Positions 55,376-63,994 are shown, numbered from the stretch's first letter. The stretch is 64,000 bases of DNA from Alphaproteobacteria bacterium (GCA_016124655.1 WGNI01000004.1:164774-228773), one strand, 5' to 3'. Numbers and translations are program-made. The notes: generated by a model not told the origin, from the letters alone.

Positions 55376-56116
55376 ATGCGGCTCTTGCGCGCCGATCTCA
55401 CGATCACGCCAAAATATTTGCGCACCGGGCAAATGCACGGCGCGTTGAATACGATGTTCGATGCGCTGCGCCGTCTTGGCGCCGGCGACATCGATCTTGT
55501 GGTCAATATAGGGGCCAATAATGGCTGCACGGTTCTGCCGCTTCTGGCGCACGGGTTCGCGAAGCGCGCGCTCGCCATCGAGCCGGAGCCGACCAATGCA
55601 GAGCTCCTGAAGCGCAACATCGCCGCGCATGGGTTTGGCGCGCATGTCGCGGTGCTGGCGTGCGCGATGGGCGCGGAGGCTGGCGCGCTCGCGTTCGAGG
55701 TCAGCCCGACGAACAAGGGCGACCATCGTCTGGCCGGCGACGGGCCGACGCCAGCGGGTTGGCGGCGGATTGAAACGCCGGTGCGCACGCTCGACGCGGC
55801 CGTGTTGCCCGATCTGGCGGACGCCGATCCGCGCACGACGCTGACCTGGATGGACATTCAGGGCGCGGAGCCTTTGGCGATTGCGGGCGGCGCCCAATAT
55901 TTCGCACGGTTTCCGTTGCTCGTGACCGAGTTCAATCCGCGCGCCATGGCGCGTCTGGGCGCGAGCCGCGATGGGACGGCTGCGCTGTTTGCTCAACATT
56001 GGGGCCAGGCGATCGATCTTGGCGAGGGATCGGCGCTCGGCGCAGGCGGGATCGCTGTGTTGTGGGATCGTCTCTTTGCCTCAGGCGGCGAGACCGATCT
56101 GGCGCTGGCGCGCTAG
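55376..56116 (+). CDS. FkbM family methyltransferase
   Basis: The product is a Rossmann methyltransferase of the FkbM type: VVNIGANNGCTVLPLL (motif I), ALAIEPEPTNAELLKRNIAA, TLDAAVLPDL and TWMDIQGAEPLAIAGGA with the conserved acid-rich loop. Such enzymes methylate sugar hydroxyls in glycans or antibiotics. The ATG at 55376 gives 246 residues, but protein-like sequence (RWLKFTRRFSQTIDLDTRHG) extends upstream in frame to the rplS stop without ATG, GTG or TTG. A non-canonical CTG start at 55232 or a lost start is possible. Confidence 0.7.
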   Translation: MRLLRADLTITPKYLRTGQMHGALNTMFDALRRLGAGDIDLVVNIGANNGCTVLPLLAHGFAKRALAIEPEPTNAELLKRNIAAHGFGAHVAVLACAMGAEAGALAFEVSPTNKGDHRLAGDGPTPAGWRRIETPVRTLDAAVLPDLADADPRTTLTWMDIQGAEPLAIAGGAQYFARFPLLVTEFNPRAMARLGASRDGTAALFAQHWGQAIDLGEGSALGAGGIAVLWDRLFASGGETDLALAR

Positions 56117-56155
56117 ACCGTGTCCACGCCAGATATCGTGGGGACATGGTCTAGA
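56114..56155. repeat. Intergenic imperfect hairpin after the FkbM gene
   Basis: Arms TAGACC and GGTCTA close a long imperfect hairpin with inner TGTCC/GGACA and CG/CG pairings. It overlaps the FkbM gene stop codon and sits immediately before copy 2 of the CCAAAA-TTTTGG repeat. Confidence 0.6.
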
Positions 56156-56167
56156 CTTTTGGCTTTC

Positions 56168-56212
56168 GCGCGTCTTGTCGCCAAAACCGGTTCCCACTTT
56201 TGGCTGACGCGC
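56168..56212. repeat. Intergenic palindromic repeat, copy 2
   Basis: Same layout as 34534-34578: outer GCGCGTC/GACGCGC, inner CCAAAA/TTTTGG with an identical 11-base loop. It lies between the FkbM gene and mtaB. Confidence 0.75.
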
Positions 56213-56261
56213 TCAGGACGCCATCCTTGACGATGCGGCGGCGAACGCGCACCTCCTGGCC

Positions 56262-57527
56262 ATGACCGCGCTCGCACCGCCGCGCCCGCGCGACGTTTCC
56301 GTCGTGTCGTTCGGCTGCCGCCTCAATGCGGCGGAGAGCGAAGCCGCGCGCGCCTCCGCGCTGGACGCGGGTCTCGACGACGCCGTGATCATCAACACGT
56401 GCGCGGTGACCGGCGAAGCCGTGCGCCAGGCGCGGCAATCGATCCGACGCGCGCGGCGCGAACGGCCGGATGCGCGCATCATCGTCACCGGTTGCGCAGC
56501 GCAGATCGATCCGGATGCGTTCATCGGCATGCCGGAAGTCGATCTGGTGCTCGGCAATGCGGAGAAGGCGCGTGCGGAGGGTTACGCGCTGGGCGTTGTC
56601 GAGCGCGCGCGCGTGTCCGACATCATGGCCGTGCGGGAGACCGCGCCGCATCTGGCGTGCGCGTATTCGGACCGCACACGCGCTTATGTGGAGGTGCAGA
56701 ACGGGTGCGATCATCGCTGCGCGTTTTGCGTTATTCCGTTTGGGCGCGGGAATGCGCGATCGGCGCCGGCGGGGCGCGTGATCGAAACCGTGCAGAAGCT
56801 TGTCGATGCCGGCGCGCCGGAGATCGTTTTGACGGGCGTTGATTTGACGTCGTGGGGAACAGACCTTCCCGGATCGCAGCGGCTCGGCGATTTGGTTGCG
56901 CGCATCTTGAAGCATGTACCGGACCTCAAGATGCTGCGGCTCTCCTCCATCGACGCGGTGGAGATGGATGAGCGGCTGTTTGCACTGGTGACAGAGGATG
57001 CGCGAATTGCGCCGCACCTGCATCTGTCGCTGCAGCACGGATGCGATCTGATCCTGAAGCGGATGAAGCGGCGGCATTTGCGCGGCGATGCGATCGCCTT
57101 GTGCCAGCGCTTGAAGGCGGCGCGGCCGGAGATCGCCCTGGGCGCCGATCTGATCGCGGGATTCCCTACCGAAAACGAGACGCATTTCGGCGAGACTTTG
57201 TCTTTGGTGGATGATTGCGGCTTGTCCTTCCTGCACGTGTTTCCGTTCAGCGCGCGGCCGTTCACGCCCGCGGCGAAGATGCCGCCGGTTCCGGCGGCGA
57301 CGATCAAAGAACGCGCTGCGCGGCTGCGGGCAAAGGGCGACGCGGCGCTGCGCGCGCATCTCGATCGCTGGGTTGGGCGCGAGAGCGCGGCTCTGGTTGA
57401 ACGCGACGGGTTCGCGCGCTTGCCGGACTTTACCGGCGTTTCGACGCCGGCGCTCTTGCCGGGCGCGCGCGTTCGCCTGCGGTTTGACCGCCATGACGGG
57501 GTTCAACTGATGGGATCGCCGGCATGA
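56262..57527 (+). CDS. mtaB: tRNA t6A37 methylthiotransferase MtaB
   Basis: The 421-residue radical-SAM enzyme adds a methylthio group to t6A37 of tRNAs reading ANN codons. The N-terminal MTTase domain has its three cluster cysteines in FGCRLNAAE, INTCAVTGEA and VTGCAAQ; the radical-SAM motif is NGCDHRCAFCVIPFGRG. The TRAM-like C-terminal end includes GARVRLRFDRHDG. Order and spacing fit MtaB better than MiaB. It overlaps ftsY by four bases. Confidence 0.93.
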   Translation: MTALAPPRPRDVSVVSFGCRLNAAESEAARASALDAGLDDAVIINTCAVTGEAVRQARQSIRRARRERPDARIIVTGCAAQIDPDAFIGMPEVDLVLGNAEKARAEGYALGVVERARVSDIMAVRETAPHLACAYSDRTRAYVEVQNGCDHRCAFCVIPFGRGNARSAPAGRVIETVQKLVDAGAPEIVLTGVDLTSWGTDLPGSQRLGDLVARILKHVPDLKMLRLSSIDAVEMDERLFALVTEDARIAPHLHLSLQHGCDLILKRMKRRHLRGDAIALCQRLKAARPEIALGADLIAGFPTENETHFGETLSLVDDCGLSFLHVFPFSARPFTPAAKMPPVPAATIKERAARLRAKGDAALRAHLDRWVGRESAALVERDGFARLPDFTGVSTPALLPGARVRLRFDRHDGVQLMGSPA

Positions 57528-58495
57528 GCTGGAACCTTTTCGGCAAGAAGAAAGATACGCCGGCCGCGGCTGCGCCGCCGCAGGGATTTTTCTCACGGCT
57601 TTCGGACGGCTTGCGCAAATCATCCTCCCGTCTGGCGGACGGCATGTCCGGCGTGCTCGGCAAGAAGAAACTCGACCAGGAGGCGCTGGACGGATTGGAG
57701 GAGTTGCTGATCCGCTCCGACATGGGCGCAGCCGCCGCTGCGCGCATCACGGCGGGGCTTGCGGAAGACAGCTTCAACAAGGACGTTACCGAAGACGGCG
57801 TACGCGAAGCGCTCGCCGCGCAGGTCGCGCGCATCCTGAAGCCGAGGCAGGCCAGGCTTGATTTCTCCGCGCCGCCAAAGCCGCGGATCGTGCTTGTCGC
57901 GGGCGTGAACGGTTCAGGAAAGACGACAACGATCGGCAAGCTCGCGGCGATGCTGCGGGCGGAAGGCGCGAAGGTCGTCATCGGCGCCGCCGATACCTTT
58001 CGCGCGGCGGCGATCGAGCAATTGCAGGTGTGGGCGGAGCGCTCCGGCGCGATCTTCGTTTCCGCCGTTCAGGGCGCGGATGCGGCAGGCGTGGCCTATG
58101 ACGCGGTCGCGCGCGGCGTCGCGGAGGATGCCGACGTGGTGCTGATCGACACCGCCGGACGGCTGCAAAACAAAGCCGAATTGATGGCGGAGCTGGCGAA
58201 AATCATTCGCGTGATGCGCAAGCTCGACGACGACGCGCCGCACGATACGCTTTTGGTGCTCGACGCGACGGTGGGTCAAAACGCGCTCAGCCAGATGGAG
58301 AGCTTTCGCTCCGCGGCGGATTTGACGGGCATCGTGATGACGAAACTCGACGGCACCGCCAAGGGCGGCGTGCTCGTCGCGATCGCGGAGCGCCACGCCG
58401 TGCCAATCTGTTTCATCGGCGTCGGCGAGGGCATCGAGGATTTGCAGCCGTTCGACGCCGACGCCTTCTCCCGCGCCCTGGTCGGGCTGGCGTGA
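57524..58495 (+). CDS. ftsY: Signal recognition particle receptor FtsY
   Basis: The 323-residue SRP GTPase lacks the long acidic A domain of enterobacteria and begins with a short basic N-terminus followed by the N domain (FFSRLSDGLRKSSSRL). The G domain has VNGSGKTTTIGKLA, GAADTFRAAAIEQL, IDTAGRLQNKAELM, TKLDGTAKGGVL and GVGEGIEDLQPFDA. It docks ribosome-Ffh complexes at the inner membrane. It is coupled to mtaB by an ATGA overlap. Confidence 0.96.
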   Translation: MSWNLFGKKKDTPAAAAPPQGFFSRLSDGLRKSSSRLADGMSGVLGKKKLDQEALDGLEELLIRSDMGAAAAARITAGLAEDSFNKDVTEDGVREALAAQVARILKPRQARLDFSAPPKPRIVLVAGVNGSGKTTTIGKLAAMLRAEGAKVVIGAADTFRAAAIEQLQVWAERSGAIFVSAVQGADAAGVAYDAVARGVAEDADVVLIDTAGRLQNKAELMAELAKIIRVMRKLDDDAPHDTLLVLDATVGQNALSQMESFRSAADLTGIVMTKLDGTAKGGVLVAIAERHAVPICFIGVGEGIEDLQPFDADAFSRALVGLA

Positions 58496-58541
58496 GGCGG
58501 GCGCTGGTCCATCTTGTTTCCGGAATCGTACAGGTCATCAG

Positions 58542-59177
58542 ATGAGCGCATCCAAGGACACCGCCCGCGGCGCGGGACAATTGCTGGTCGACCTCGGCCC
58601 GATTATCCTGTTCGTGTTGACCTACAACGTGCTCAATCGCGTCGAGGCTTTGAAGGCGAATGCGATCTACTACGCCACCGGCGTGTTCATCGTCGCCACA
58701 TTGGCCGCAATCGCCTGGGCCTGGCACACGACGCGCAAGGTGCCGCCGGTGTTGATCGTGACCGGCGTGCTGGTCAGCGCGTTCGGCGGGCTGACGCTCT
58801 TGATGCACGACGAGAACTTCATGAAGATCAAGCCGACCTTCGTGAACTTGTTCTATGCCGGCGCAATTTTTGGCGCGATGATGTTTCGCCAGAACATCTG
58901 GAAGTTGCTGTTCAGCCATGCGTTCACGCTGCCGGACCGCATCTGGACGATCCTGGCGATACGCTGGGGACTGTTCTTTCTGTTGATGGCGGGCGTGAAC
59001 GAATACATCCGGCTGACGCAAACCACGGATTTCTGGGTCAATGCGCGCGTGATCGTGGTCTATCCGCTGATCTTCGGCTTCATGCTCTTGAATGCGCCGA
59101 TCACGATGAAATGGGTCGGCAAGACCAACGCCGACGATCCGAAGTTCCGCGGCGAAGACGCCGAGCAGCCGGCTTAA
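58542..59177 (+). CDS. yciB: Inner membrane septation protein (YciB/IspA)
   Basis: The 211-residue polytopic protein has the YciB signatures GPIILFVLTYNVLN at the N-terminus, KIKPTFVNLFYAGAI, FRQNIWKLLFSHAF, and a RWGLFFLLMAGVNEYIRL segment. Five to six membrane segments are expected. The family is linked to septation and envelope synthesis. It follows ftsY by 46 bases and ends four bases into the convergent NUDIX gene. Confidence 0.93.
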   Translation: MSASKDTARGAGQLLVDLGPIILFVLTYNVLNRVEALKANAIYYATGVFIVATLAAIAWAWHTTRKVPPVLIVTGVLVSAFGGLTLLMHDENFMKIKPTFVNLFYAGAIFGAMMFRQNIWKLLFSHAFTLPDRIWTILAIRWGLFFLLMAGVNEYIRLTQTTDFWVNARVIVVYPLIFGFMLLNAPITMKWVGKTNADDPKFRGEDAEQPA

Positions 59178-59692
59178 GCCGGGTTCGTGAACGGCCCCAC
59201 GGCGCCGCCGCGCCAAGCCTCGTAGTGATCCAGCGCCCATTTGACGGACGGAAACGCCAGCTCCGGCCAGGGAATATCGGCCCAATCGACGAGCGCCACG
59301 GCTTCGCTTTCGGGGCCCACGGCAAAGGTCGGCGCATCGAGATGCGCGCGGAACATCAGCTGGACCTGGCTGATGTGCGGCACGGAGTAACACGCCAGAA
59401 GGCCGTCGATGACGATGTCGGCGCAGGCCTCCTCCATCGCCTCGCGGCGGGCGCCGGCCTCCACGGTTTCGCCCTCCTCCAGGAACCCGGCGGGCAAGGT
59501 CCAGAAGCCGCGCCGTGGGTTAATCGCCCGCCGGCAAAGGAGAATCTTGTCGCCAAAGACAACCACCGACCCCACAACCACTTTCGGATTGACGTAGGCG
59601 ATGTAGCCGCAATCCCGGCACACTTGGCGTTCACGATCCTCCCCGACGGGAATCCGGGTCTCGAAGGGCGGCGAGGGCGGAAATGCGCTCAT
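59174..59692 (-). CDS. NUDIX hydrolase with N-terminal zinc ribbon
   Basis: The 172-residue protein has a zinc-ribbon-like VCRDCGYIAYVNP near the N-terminus and a Nudix box GFLEEGETVEAGARREAMEE (the catalytic core is REAMEEA). The ribbon plus box is typical of ADP-ribose or NADH pyrophosphatase-like NUDIX proteins; the substrate is uncertain. The ATG at 59692 has only a weak ribosome site. Confidence 0.88.
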   Translation of the reverse strand: MSAFPPSPPFETRIPVGEDRERQVCRDCGYIAYVNPKVVVGSVVVFGDKILLCRRAINPRRGFWTLPAGFLEEGETVEAGARREAMEEACADIVIDGLLACYSVPHISQVQLMFRAHLDAPTFAVGPESEAVALVDWADIPWPELAFPSVKWALDHYEAWRGGAVGPFTNPA

Positions 59693-59766
59693 GGGATCGG
59701 AATTATGACGTCAGAGGTCTTTTCGTCCAAGTCAGCCGATCAGAGCGCGGTTGCGTCAGCGCCGGT

Positions 59767-59775
59767 TGTGGATAA
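59767..59775 (-). promoter_or_regulatory. Perfect DnaA-box match
   Basis: TGTGGATAA is the exact complement of TTATCCACA. It lies 32 bases before the favoured MarR start at 59807. A single box can arise by chance and no cluster is seen. Confidence 0.35.
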
Positions 59776-59806
59776 GGTTGCGCGGCCTGCAGAAGGGCGG
59801 GGGCGC

Positions 59807-60397
59807 ATGGGACAGAAATCGGAAAACGCCGCCGGGCGCAGCGCCTTTGCGCTCCAGGGGTCGTTGTCGCACCAGCTGCACATCGCCCAACAAATGGCGT
59901 CGGATTATTTCGCGGAGAAAATGGGCCCGATCGGCATGACGCTGCGCCAGTTCGCCGTGCTGGCCGCCATTTCAGAAAAGCCGGGCCGCAGCCAGTCGGA
60001 CCTGGTGACCGCGACGGGCGTCGATCGCTCAACCTTGGCCGACATGGTCGCGCGGCTTGAAAAGCGCGGCTGGATCATGCGCGAGAGCCACGTCAATGAC
60101 GGGCGCGCGTGGTCGGTGAGCCTCACGCCGGTCGGCCGGTCGGTGTTCACCGACGCGGTTCCGCACGCAATCGAGGCCGATGAAATCGTGCTCAAGGTTT
60201 TGCGCAGCAAGCGCGATCGCAAGCATTTCGAAGCCGCGCTTGCGCGCTTCGCGGAAGCGGCCAAGCCCAGCAAGGCTGAACGCAAGAAACTCAAGGCGCA
60301 GGAAAAAGCCGCAAGGGCGGCGCTGAAGCCGGACAAGGTCAAAGCGCCGGACGCCGAAAAATCCGCGGACGCCAAGAAGAAAGCGAAGCGGCGCTAA
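59807..60397 (+). CDS. MarR family regulator with lysine-rich tail
   Basis: The 196-residue product contains a MarR winged helix: LHIAQQMASDYFAEKMGPIG, TLRQFAVLAAISEKPGRSQ, the recognition helix VTATGVDRSTLADMVARLEK, and the wing ESHVNDGRAWSVSLTPVG. After residue 155 the protein becomes an Ala/Lys/Pro-rich, histone-H1-like tail ending in AKKKAKRR, which would add non-specific DNA contact. I prefer ATG 59807 with a purine-rich site upstream; an ATG at 59705 adds 34 residues with weak codon bias. The end overlaps ccmG. Confidence 0.83.
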   Translation: MGQKSENAAGRSAFALQGSLSHQLHIAQQMASDYFAEKMGPIGMTLRQFAVLAAISEKPGRSQSDLVTATGVDRSTLADMVARLEKRGWIMRESHVNDGRAWSVSLTPVGRSVFTDAVPHAIEADEIVLKVLRSKRDRKHFEAALARFAEAAKPSKAERKKLKAQEKAARAALKPDKVKAPDAEKSADAKKKAKRR

Positions 60398-60915
60398 AGC
60401 TCGAACACCGGGGCGATATCGCGGGCGATGGTTGCCTCATCCAATGCGCCGCGATGAATGAGAAGAATGCGCCCGTCCGCGCCGATGACATAGGTCTCGG
60501 GCATGCCTGTCACGCCGATCTCCAGGCCATAGCGGCCGTCGCGATCCAGCATCACAGCGGTGAACGGATCGCCGAGCTCATTCAAGAAGCGCGCGGTGTC
60601 GGCGGGATCGTCCTTGTAGGCCATGCCGACGACGGGCACGCCGCGGGCTTTCAGCGCCAACAGCAGCGGATGCTCGACGCGGCATGGCCCGCAATAGGAT
60701 GCGAAGACATTGACGATATAGGGCCGGCCGGCGAGGCGCGCGGCTTCCAGAGTTTCGCCGCCCTGCAGCATCGGCAGCGCGAAGGCCGGCAATTCCTGGC
60801 CGGTGAGACCGGCGCTGATGGTTTCGCGTTCACGCCCGCTCAGCAGCGTCACGGCGCCGGCAATTACGATCAGCGCAAGCGCGGCCAATGGCGCGAAAGC
60901 CCAGAGCCGGCGCAT
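60394..60915 (-). CDS. ccmG: Thiol:disulfide interchange protein CcmG/DsbE
   Basis: The 173-residue membrane-anchored thioredoxin-like protein reduces apocytochrome c cysteines before haem attachment. It has one N-terminal membrane segment (about residues 8-27) and the active site Cys75-x-x-Cys78 in FASYCGPCRVEHP; the usual Trp before the first Cys is Tyr here. The GVTGMPETYVI cis-proline loop supports CcmG. ATG 60915 overlaps the ccmD stop (TGATG). Confidence 0.93.
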   Translation of the reverse strand: MRRLWAFAPLAALALIVIAGAVTLLSGRERETISAGLTGQELPAFALPMLQGGETLEAARLAGRPYIVNVFASYCGPCRVEHPLLLALKARGVPVVGMAYKDDPADTARFLNELGDPFTAVMLDRDGRYGLEIGVTGMPETYVIGADGRILLIHRGALDEATIARDIAPVFEL

Positions 60916-61064
60916 CAGCGATCCTCCTCCAGGCGCTTGGCGCGCGCCGCCCAAAGGGACTGGCGCCGCATGGTCCATGCGACCAGGCTGATCATGGCGA
61001 TCGCGGCCAACCCATAGGCGGGCCAGACATAGGCCCAGTTCGGATCGGCGAGATCTGCGTTCAT
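60915..61064 (-). CDS. ccmD: Haem exporter protein CcmD
   Basis: This 49-residue protein has one membrane segment (YVWPAYGLAAIAMISLVAW) followed by a basic tail (MRRQSLWAARAKRLEEDR), the standard CcmD form. CcmD helps release holo-CcmE from the CcmABC complex. It overlaps ccmC by four bases and ccmG by one, and is too short to be called from length alone; context decides. Confidence 0.9.
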   Translation of the reverse strand: MNADLADPNWAYVWPAYGLAAIAMISLVAWTMRRQSLWAARAKRLEEDR

Positions 61065-61789
61065 GCCGCGGCCCGGGCCTGACGCATCGACGCGGCCTCG
61101 ACGCGGCGCTGAAAGATTTCCGCGCGCATGCCGGCCAGCGTCAGCGCGATGAAGGCGAACAGGAACGCCAGCGCGTTGATGAGCAAGGGCCACAACAAAT
61201 CCGGATGGATCGACGCGCCGCCCTCACGCAGCAGGCTGGCAGGCTGATGCAAGGTCGACCACCAGTCGACGGAAAACTTCACGATCGGCACATTGATCAG
61301 GCCGGCAAGGCACAGCACCGCGGCCAGGCGCGCAGCGCGGTCACGCTCCGGGATGGCGGCGTGCAGCGCGAGATAACCGAGATAGGTGAGGAACAGCACC
61401 AGCATAGAGGTCAGCCGCGCATCCCATTCCCACCACGTGCCCCAGGTGGGCGCGCCCCACAGCGATCCCGTCAGCAGCGACAGGCCGGCATAGACCGCGC
61501 CCACCGGCGCCGCGGCGCGGGCCGCGACATGGGCCAGGGTGTGGCCCCAGACCAGACCCATGAGGCTGGCCGCGCCCATGAAGGTGAACACGCCCAGCGC
61601 CAGCGACGAGGACGGCACGTGCACGAACATGATGCGCACCGTCTCGCCCTGCTGGTAATCCGGCGGCGCGAAGAACAGCCCCCACGGCAAGCCGATCGCG
61701 AACAGCGCGACCGCTGTGACCGCGGTCACTGGCAAGGCCCAGCGCGAGAGCCGCATGAAGCGCTCGGGATTGGCGTAGCGGGTCAGCAT
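61061..61789 (-). CDS. ccmC: Haem exporter protein CcmC
   Basis: The 242-residue polytopic protein transfers haem to CcmE. The tryptophan-rich haem-handling motif WGAPTWGTWWEWDARLTS is present, with MFVHVPSSSLALGV and VKFSVDWWSTLHQPAS giving the flanking conserved histidines. Six membrane segments are expected. ATG 61789 is preferred over 61825. ccmA and ccmB are not adjacent; a divergent creD lies upstream. Confidence 0.95.
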   Translation of the reverse strand: MLTRYANPERFMRLSRWALPVTAVTAVALFAIGLPWGLFFAPPDYQQGETVRIMFVHVPSSSLALGVFTFMGAASLMGLVWGHTLAHVAARAAAPVGAVYAGLSLLTGSLWGAPTWGTWWEWDARLTSMLVLFLTYLGYLALHAAIPERDRAARLAAVLCLAGLINVPIVKFSVDWWSTLHQPASLLREGGASIHPDLLWPLLINALAFLFAFIALTLAGMRAEIFQRRVEAASMRQARAAA

Positions 61790-61900
61790 CGGGCTGGACC
61801 CTAGCGCCGCGCGCGGCGCTGGCAACGCGACGAAAACGGCGCGCGGGGCGCCTTAACTTGGCCGTAACGCCGGGCGAGAGGGCGTCGAGGGAGACGGTGC

Positions 61901-63361
61901 ATGAGTTCGATCCGCATGCCGGGACGGTCCTTGGGACTGAAGTTCCTGCTGGTGTGCCTGCTGGTGCTGCTGATGAGCCTGCCGGCGTTTTTCGTCTTTT
62001 TGCTGATCGAGGATCGCGCCAATCGCGCCAGCGCCGTGATCGCCGAAGTCGGCCAGACCTATGGCGGGGAACAGACCTTCGTCGGTCCGATCCTGATCGC
62101 ACCCTATCGCGCGGTGCGCCCTGCCCCGCCGCCGCAGCCGGGCGAACCGATCGCGGGGCGTCCAACGACGATCATCGAGGAAGGCTGGTATGTGGTGTTC
62201 GCCGAATCCGGGCGCGCGGATGTCGAAGCCGACACCGACGTGCGCTCGCGCGGCGATCTGTTCAAGGTGCGCACCTACACCGCCAATGTGTCCTTCAATG
62301 CGGCGTTCGATCTGCGCGGGGAACCGACCAATGCGCCGCCGGGCGCGACGATCGACTGGGCGCGCGCGGCGCTGCTGATCGGCGTGGCCGATCCGCGCGG
62401 CACGAGCGGGCAGCCGGCGGTGACGGTCGAGGGGCGCGAAGCGATCCCGCTCGAACCGGGTTCAGCCTACGCCAATGTGCTCAATTCCTATGTTCCTCCG
62501 GAAGGCTTCGACACGCACCGTCCGTCGGCGCCTGGAAACATCCAGTGGCTTTCCGCGGACATCGGCGACCTGGCGCAGCCGGAGCAACAATTCGAACTTG
62601 GTTCGCAATTGACGATCACTGGCGTTGAATCGGTCGGCGTCGTCGCCTTCGCGAAGAACACGGAAATCCGCGTCGCCGGCGATTGGCCCGATGTCGGCTA
62701 TTTCGGCGCGTTTCCGCGTGTCGGCGAAGCTGACGCTGCGCCGGCGGCGTCCGGAAACGCCGCGTTCGAGGCGCGCTGGTCGATCCCTTATGTGGCGCGC
62801 AATGTCGCGGAAGCGGGCTCGGCCGCGGATATGGGCGCGCTGATGAACTCCACGGTGCGCGTGCGTTTCGTCGATCCGACCAATCCCTACCAGGCGGTCA
62901 CGCGCTCGCTGAAATACGCGATCTTGTTCATCGGCGTGGTGTTTCTCGCCTATTTCCTGTTTGAAGCAACAAGCGATACGCGCGTGCATCCCGCGCAATA
63001 TATTCTCGTCGGGCTGGCGCAGATCATCTTTTATCTGTTGCTGCTGGCGGTGTCTGAACGCATCGGATTCAATTGGGCGTTCTTGCTCGCCGCGGTCGCG
63101 ACGGTTGCGTTGATCTCGTATTATCTGGGCTCGGTGTTCAAGAGCGCGCGCAAGGGTTTCGTCGCGATGACCGTGTTCACCGCGCTTTACGCGCTGATCT
63201 ATGTGCTGATGAGCCTCGAAGATTACGCGCTCTTGGTCGGCTCGGTGGCGGCGTTCGTTGCGATCGCAGCGGCGATGTTTGCGACGCGCAATCTCGACTG
63301 GTACGGGCTCACCGCAGATCGCGCGCCGTGGCGCGATCCGCAGGCGCCGCCGGCGCCTTAG
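61901..63361 (+). CDS. creD: Cell envelope integrity protein CreD
   Basis: The 486-residue inner membrane protein matches CreD: one N-terminal membrane segment (LGLKFLLVCLLVLLMSLPAF), a large periplasmic domain with YGGEQTFVGPILIAPY, and a C-terminal block of several segments after LKYAILFIGVVFLAYFLFEA and the HPAQYILVGLAQIIFYLLLL region. In enterobacteria CreD belongs to the CreBC regulon and affects envelope stability and beta-lactam response. No creBC genes are nearby. Confidence 0.92.
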   Translation: MSSIRMPGRSLGLKFLLVCLLVLLMSLPAFFVFLLIEDRANRASAVIAEVGQTYGGEQTFVGPILIAPYRAVRPAPPPQPGEPIAGRPTTIIEEGWYVVFAESGRADVEADTDVRSRGDLFKVRTYTANVSFNAAFDLRGEPTNAPPGATIDWARAALLIGVADPRGTSGQPAVTVEGREAIPLEPGSAYANVLNSYVPPEGFDTHRPSAPGNIQWLSADIGDLAQPEQQFELGSQLTITGVESVGVVAFAKNTEIRVAGDWPDVGYFGAFPRVGEADAAPAASGNAAFEARWSIPYVARNVAEAGSAADMGALMNSTVRVRFVDPTNPYQAVTRSLKYAILFIGVVFLAYFLFEATSDTRVHPAQYILVGLAQIIFYLLLLAVSERIGFNWAFLLAAVATVALISYYLGSVFKSARKGFVAMTVFTALYALIYVLMSLEDYALLVGSVAAFVAIAAAMFATRNLDWYGLTADRAPWRDPQAPPAP

Positions 63362-63813
63362 GGCTCAAGATCGACATCCACCGCGTCGGCCGGCGGGCGC
63401 CATTCGTCGGCGGCGTCAGACGGCGCGGGCGCCGGCGGCGGCTCGGCCATCCAGGCGTAGGCGAAGGTCGCCGCGCCCGCGAGCGCACATCCCAGCGACC
63501 AGATCAACGCCAGCCGGTCGCTGCCGGTTTGCGACGCCTCGCGGTCTTCCGGGATTTCGCCCGCGCGCGCCATGGCGTTCTGCCGGCGCAGATCGAGATA
63601 GAGGTAGCCGAGCAGAAAAACGACAGGCAGCGCGAACCCCCAGGGCGCCGCGCGCGCCATCCAGGGATTGAGGAAGAGGCCCAAAGATCCCAGCGACAAG
63701 CCGCCCAGAATCGAGAATTCCAGGAGGCCCTGCCCGCGGTCGCCGGCCTCGGCGCGGACGCGGCGTCTGCGGGCGCCGATTTCTGAGAACAGGTTGGAGA
63801 AGAAGTCCGCCAT
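63358..63813 (-). CDS. Small predicted membrane protein
   Basis: The 151-residue protein is not recognised. It has a basic N-terminus (GARRRRVRAEAG), three hydrophobic segments (about 33-50, 55-74 and 104-122) and a proline/aspartate-rich tail. Its stop overlaps the convergent creD stop by four bases. Confidence 0.65.
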   Translation of the reverse strand: MADFFSNLFSEIGARRRRVRAEAGDRGQGLLEFSILGGLSLGSLGLFLNPWMARAAPWGFALPVVFLLGYLYLDLRRQNAMARAGEIPEDREASQTGSDRLALIWSLGCALAGAATFAYAWMAEPPPAPAPSDAADEWRPPADAVDVDLEP

Positions 63814-63908
63814 GGGCGTGACTTAGGCGCCTTCGGCGCGCCGGGAAAGACCGCGCACACGGGCGCCGCCGGCGCCGAGGCTTCGGCGGGCGTTCAAACT
63901 CTCCATCG

Positions 63909-63994
63909 CCCCGGGCGACCGAAGGGAGACCCGGGGCCCAGTTGCGCAATGCGGGAAGAATGGACCCCGGTCTTCGCGTTCCGCGAAACCGGGG
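63909..63994. repeat. GC-rich intergenic hairpins at the right edge
   Basis: Two hairpins occur: CCCCGGG/CCCGGGG arms around 63910-63938, and CCCCGGT-CTTCGCG with complementary CGCGAA-ACCGGGG arms around 63955-63992. No coding sequence is apparent from 63814 to the window end. Confidence 0.5.

Noticed and set aside
58514..59704. Long open frame running from inside yciB into the MarR gene (627 codons)
   Set aside because: The first two thirds is arginine- and histidine-rich shadow of yciB and the NUDIX gene; only the MarR part is real.
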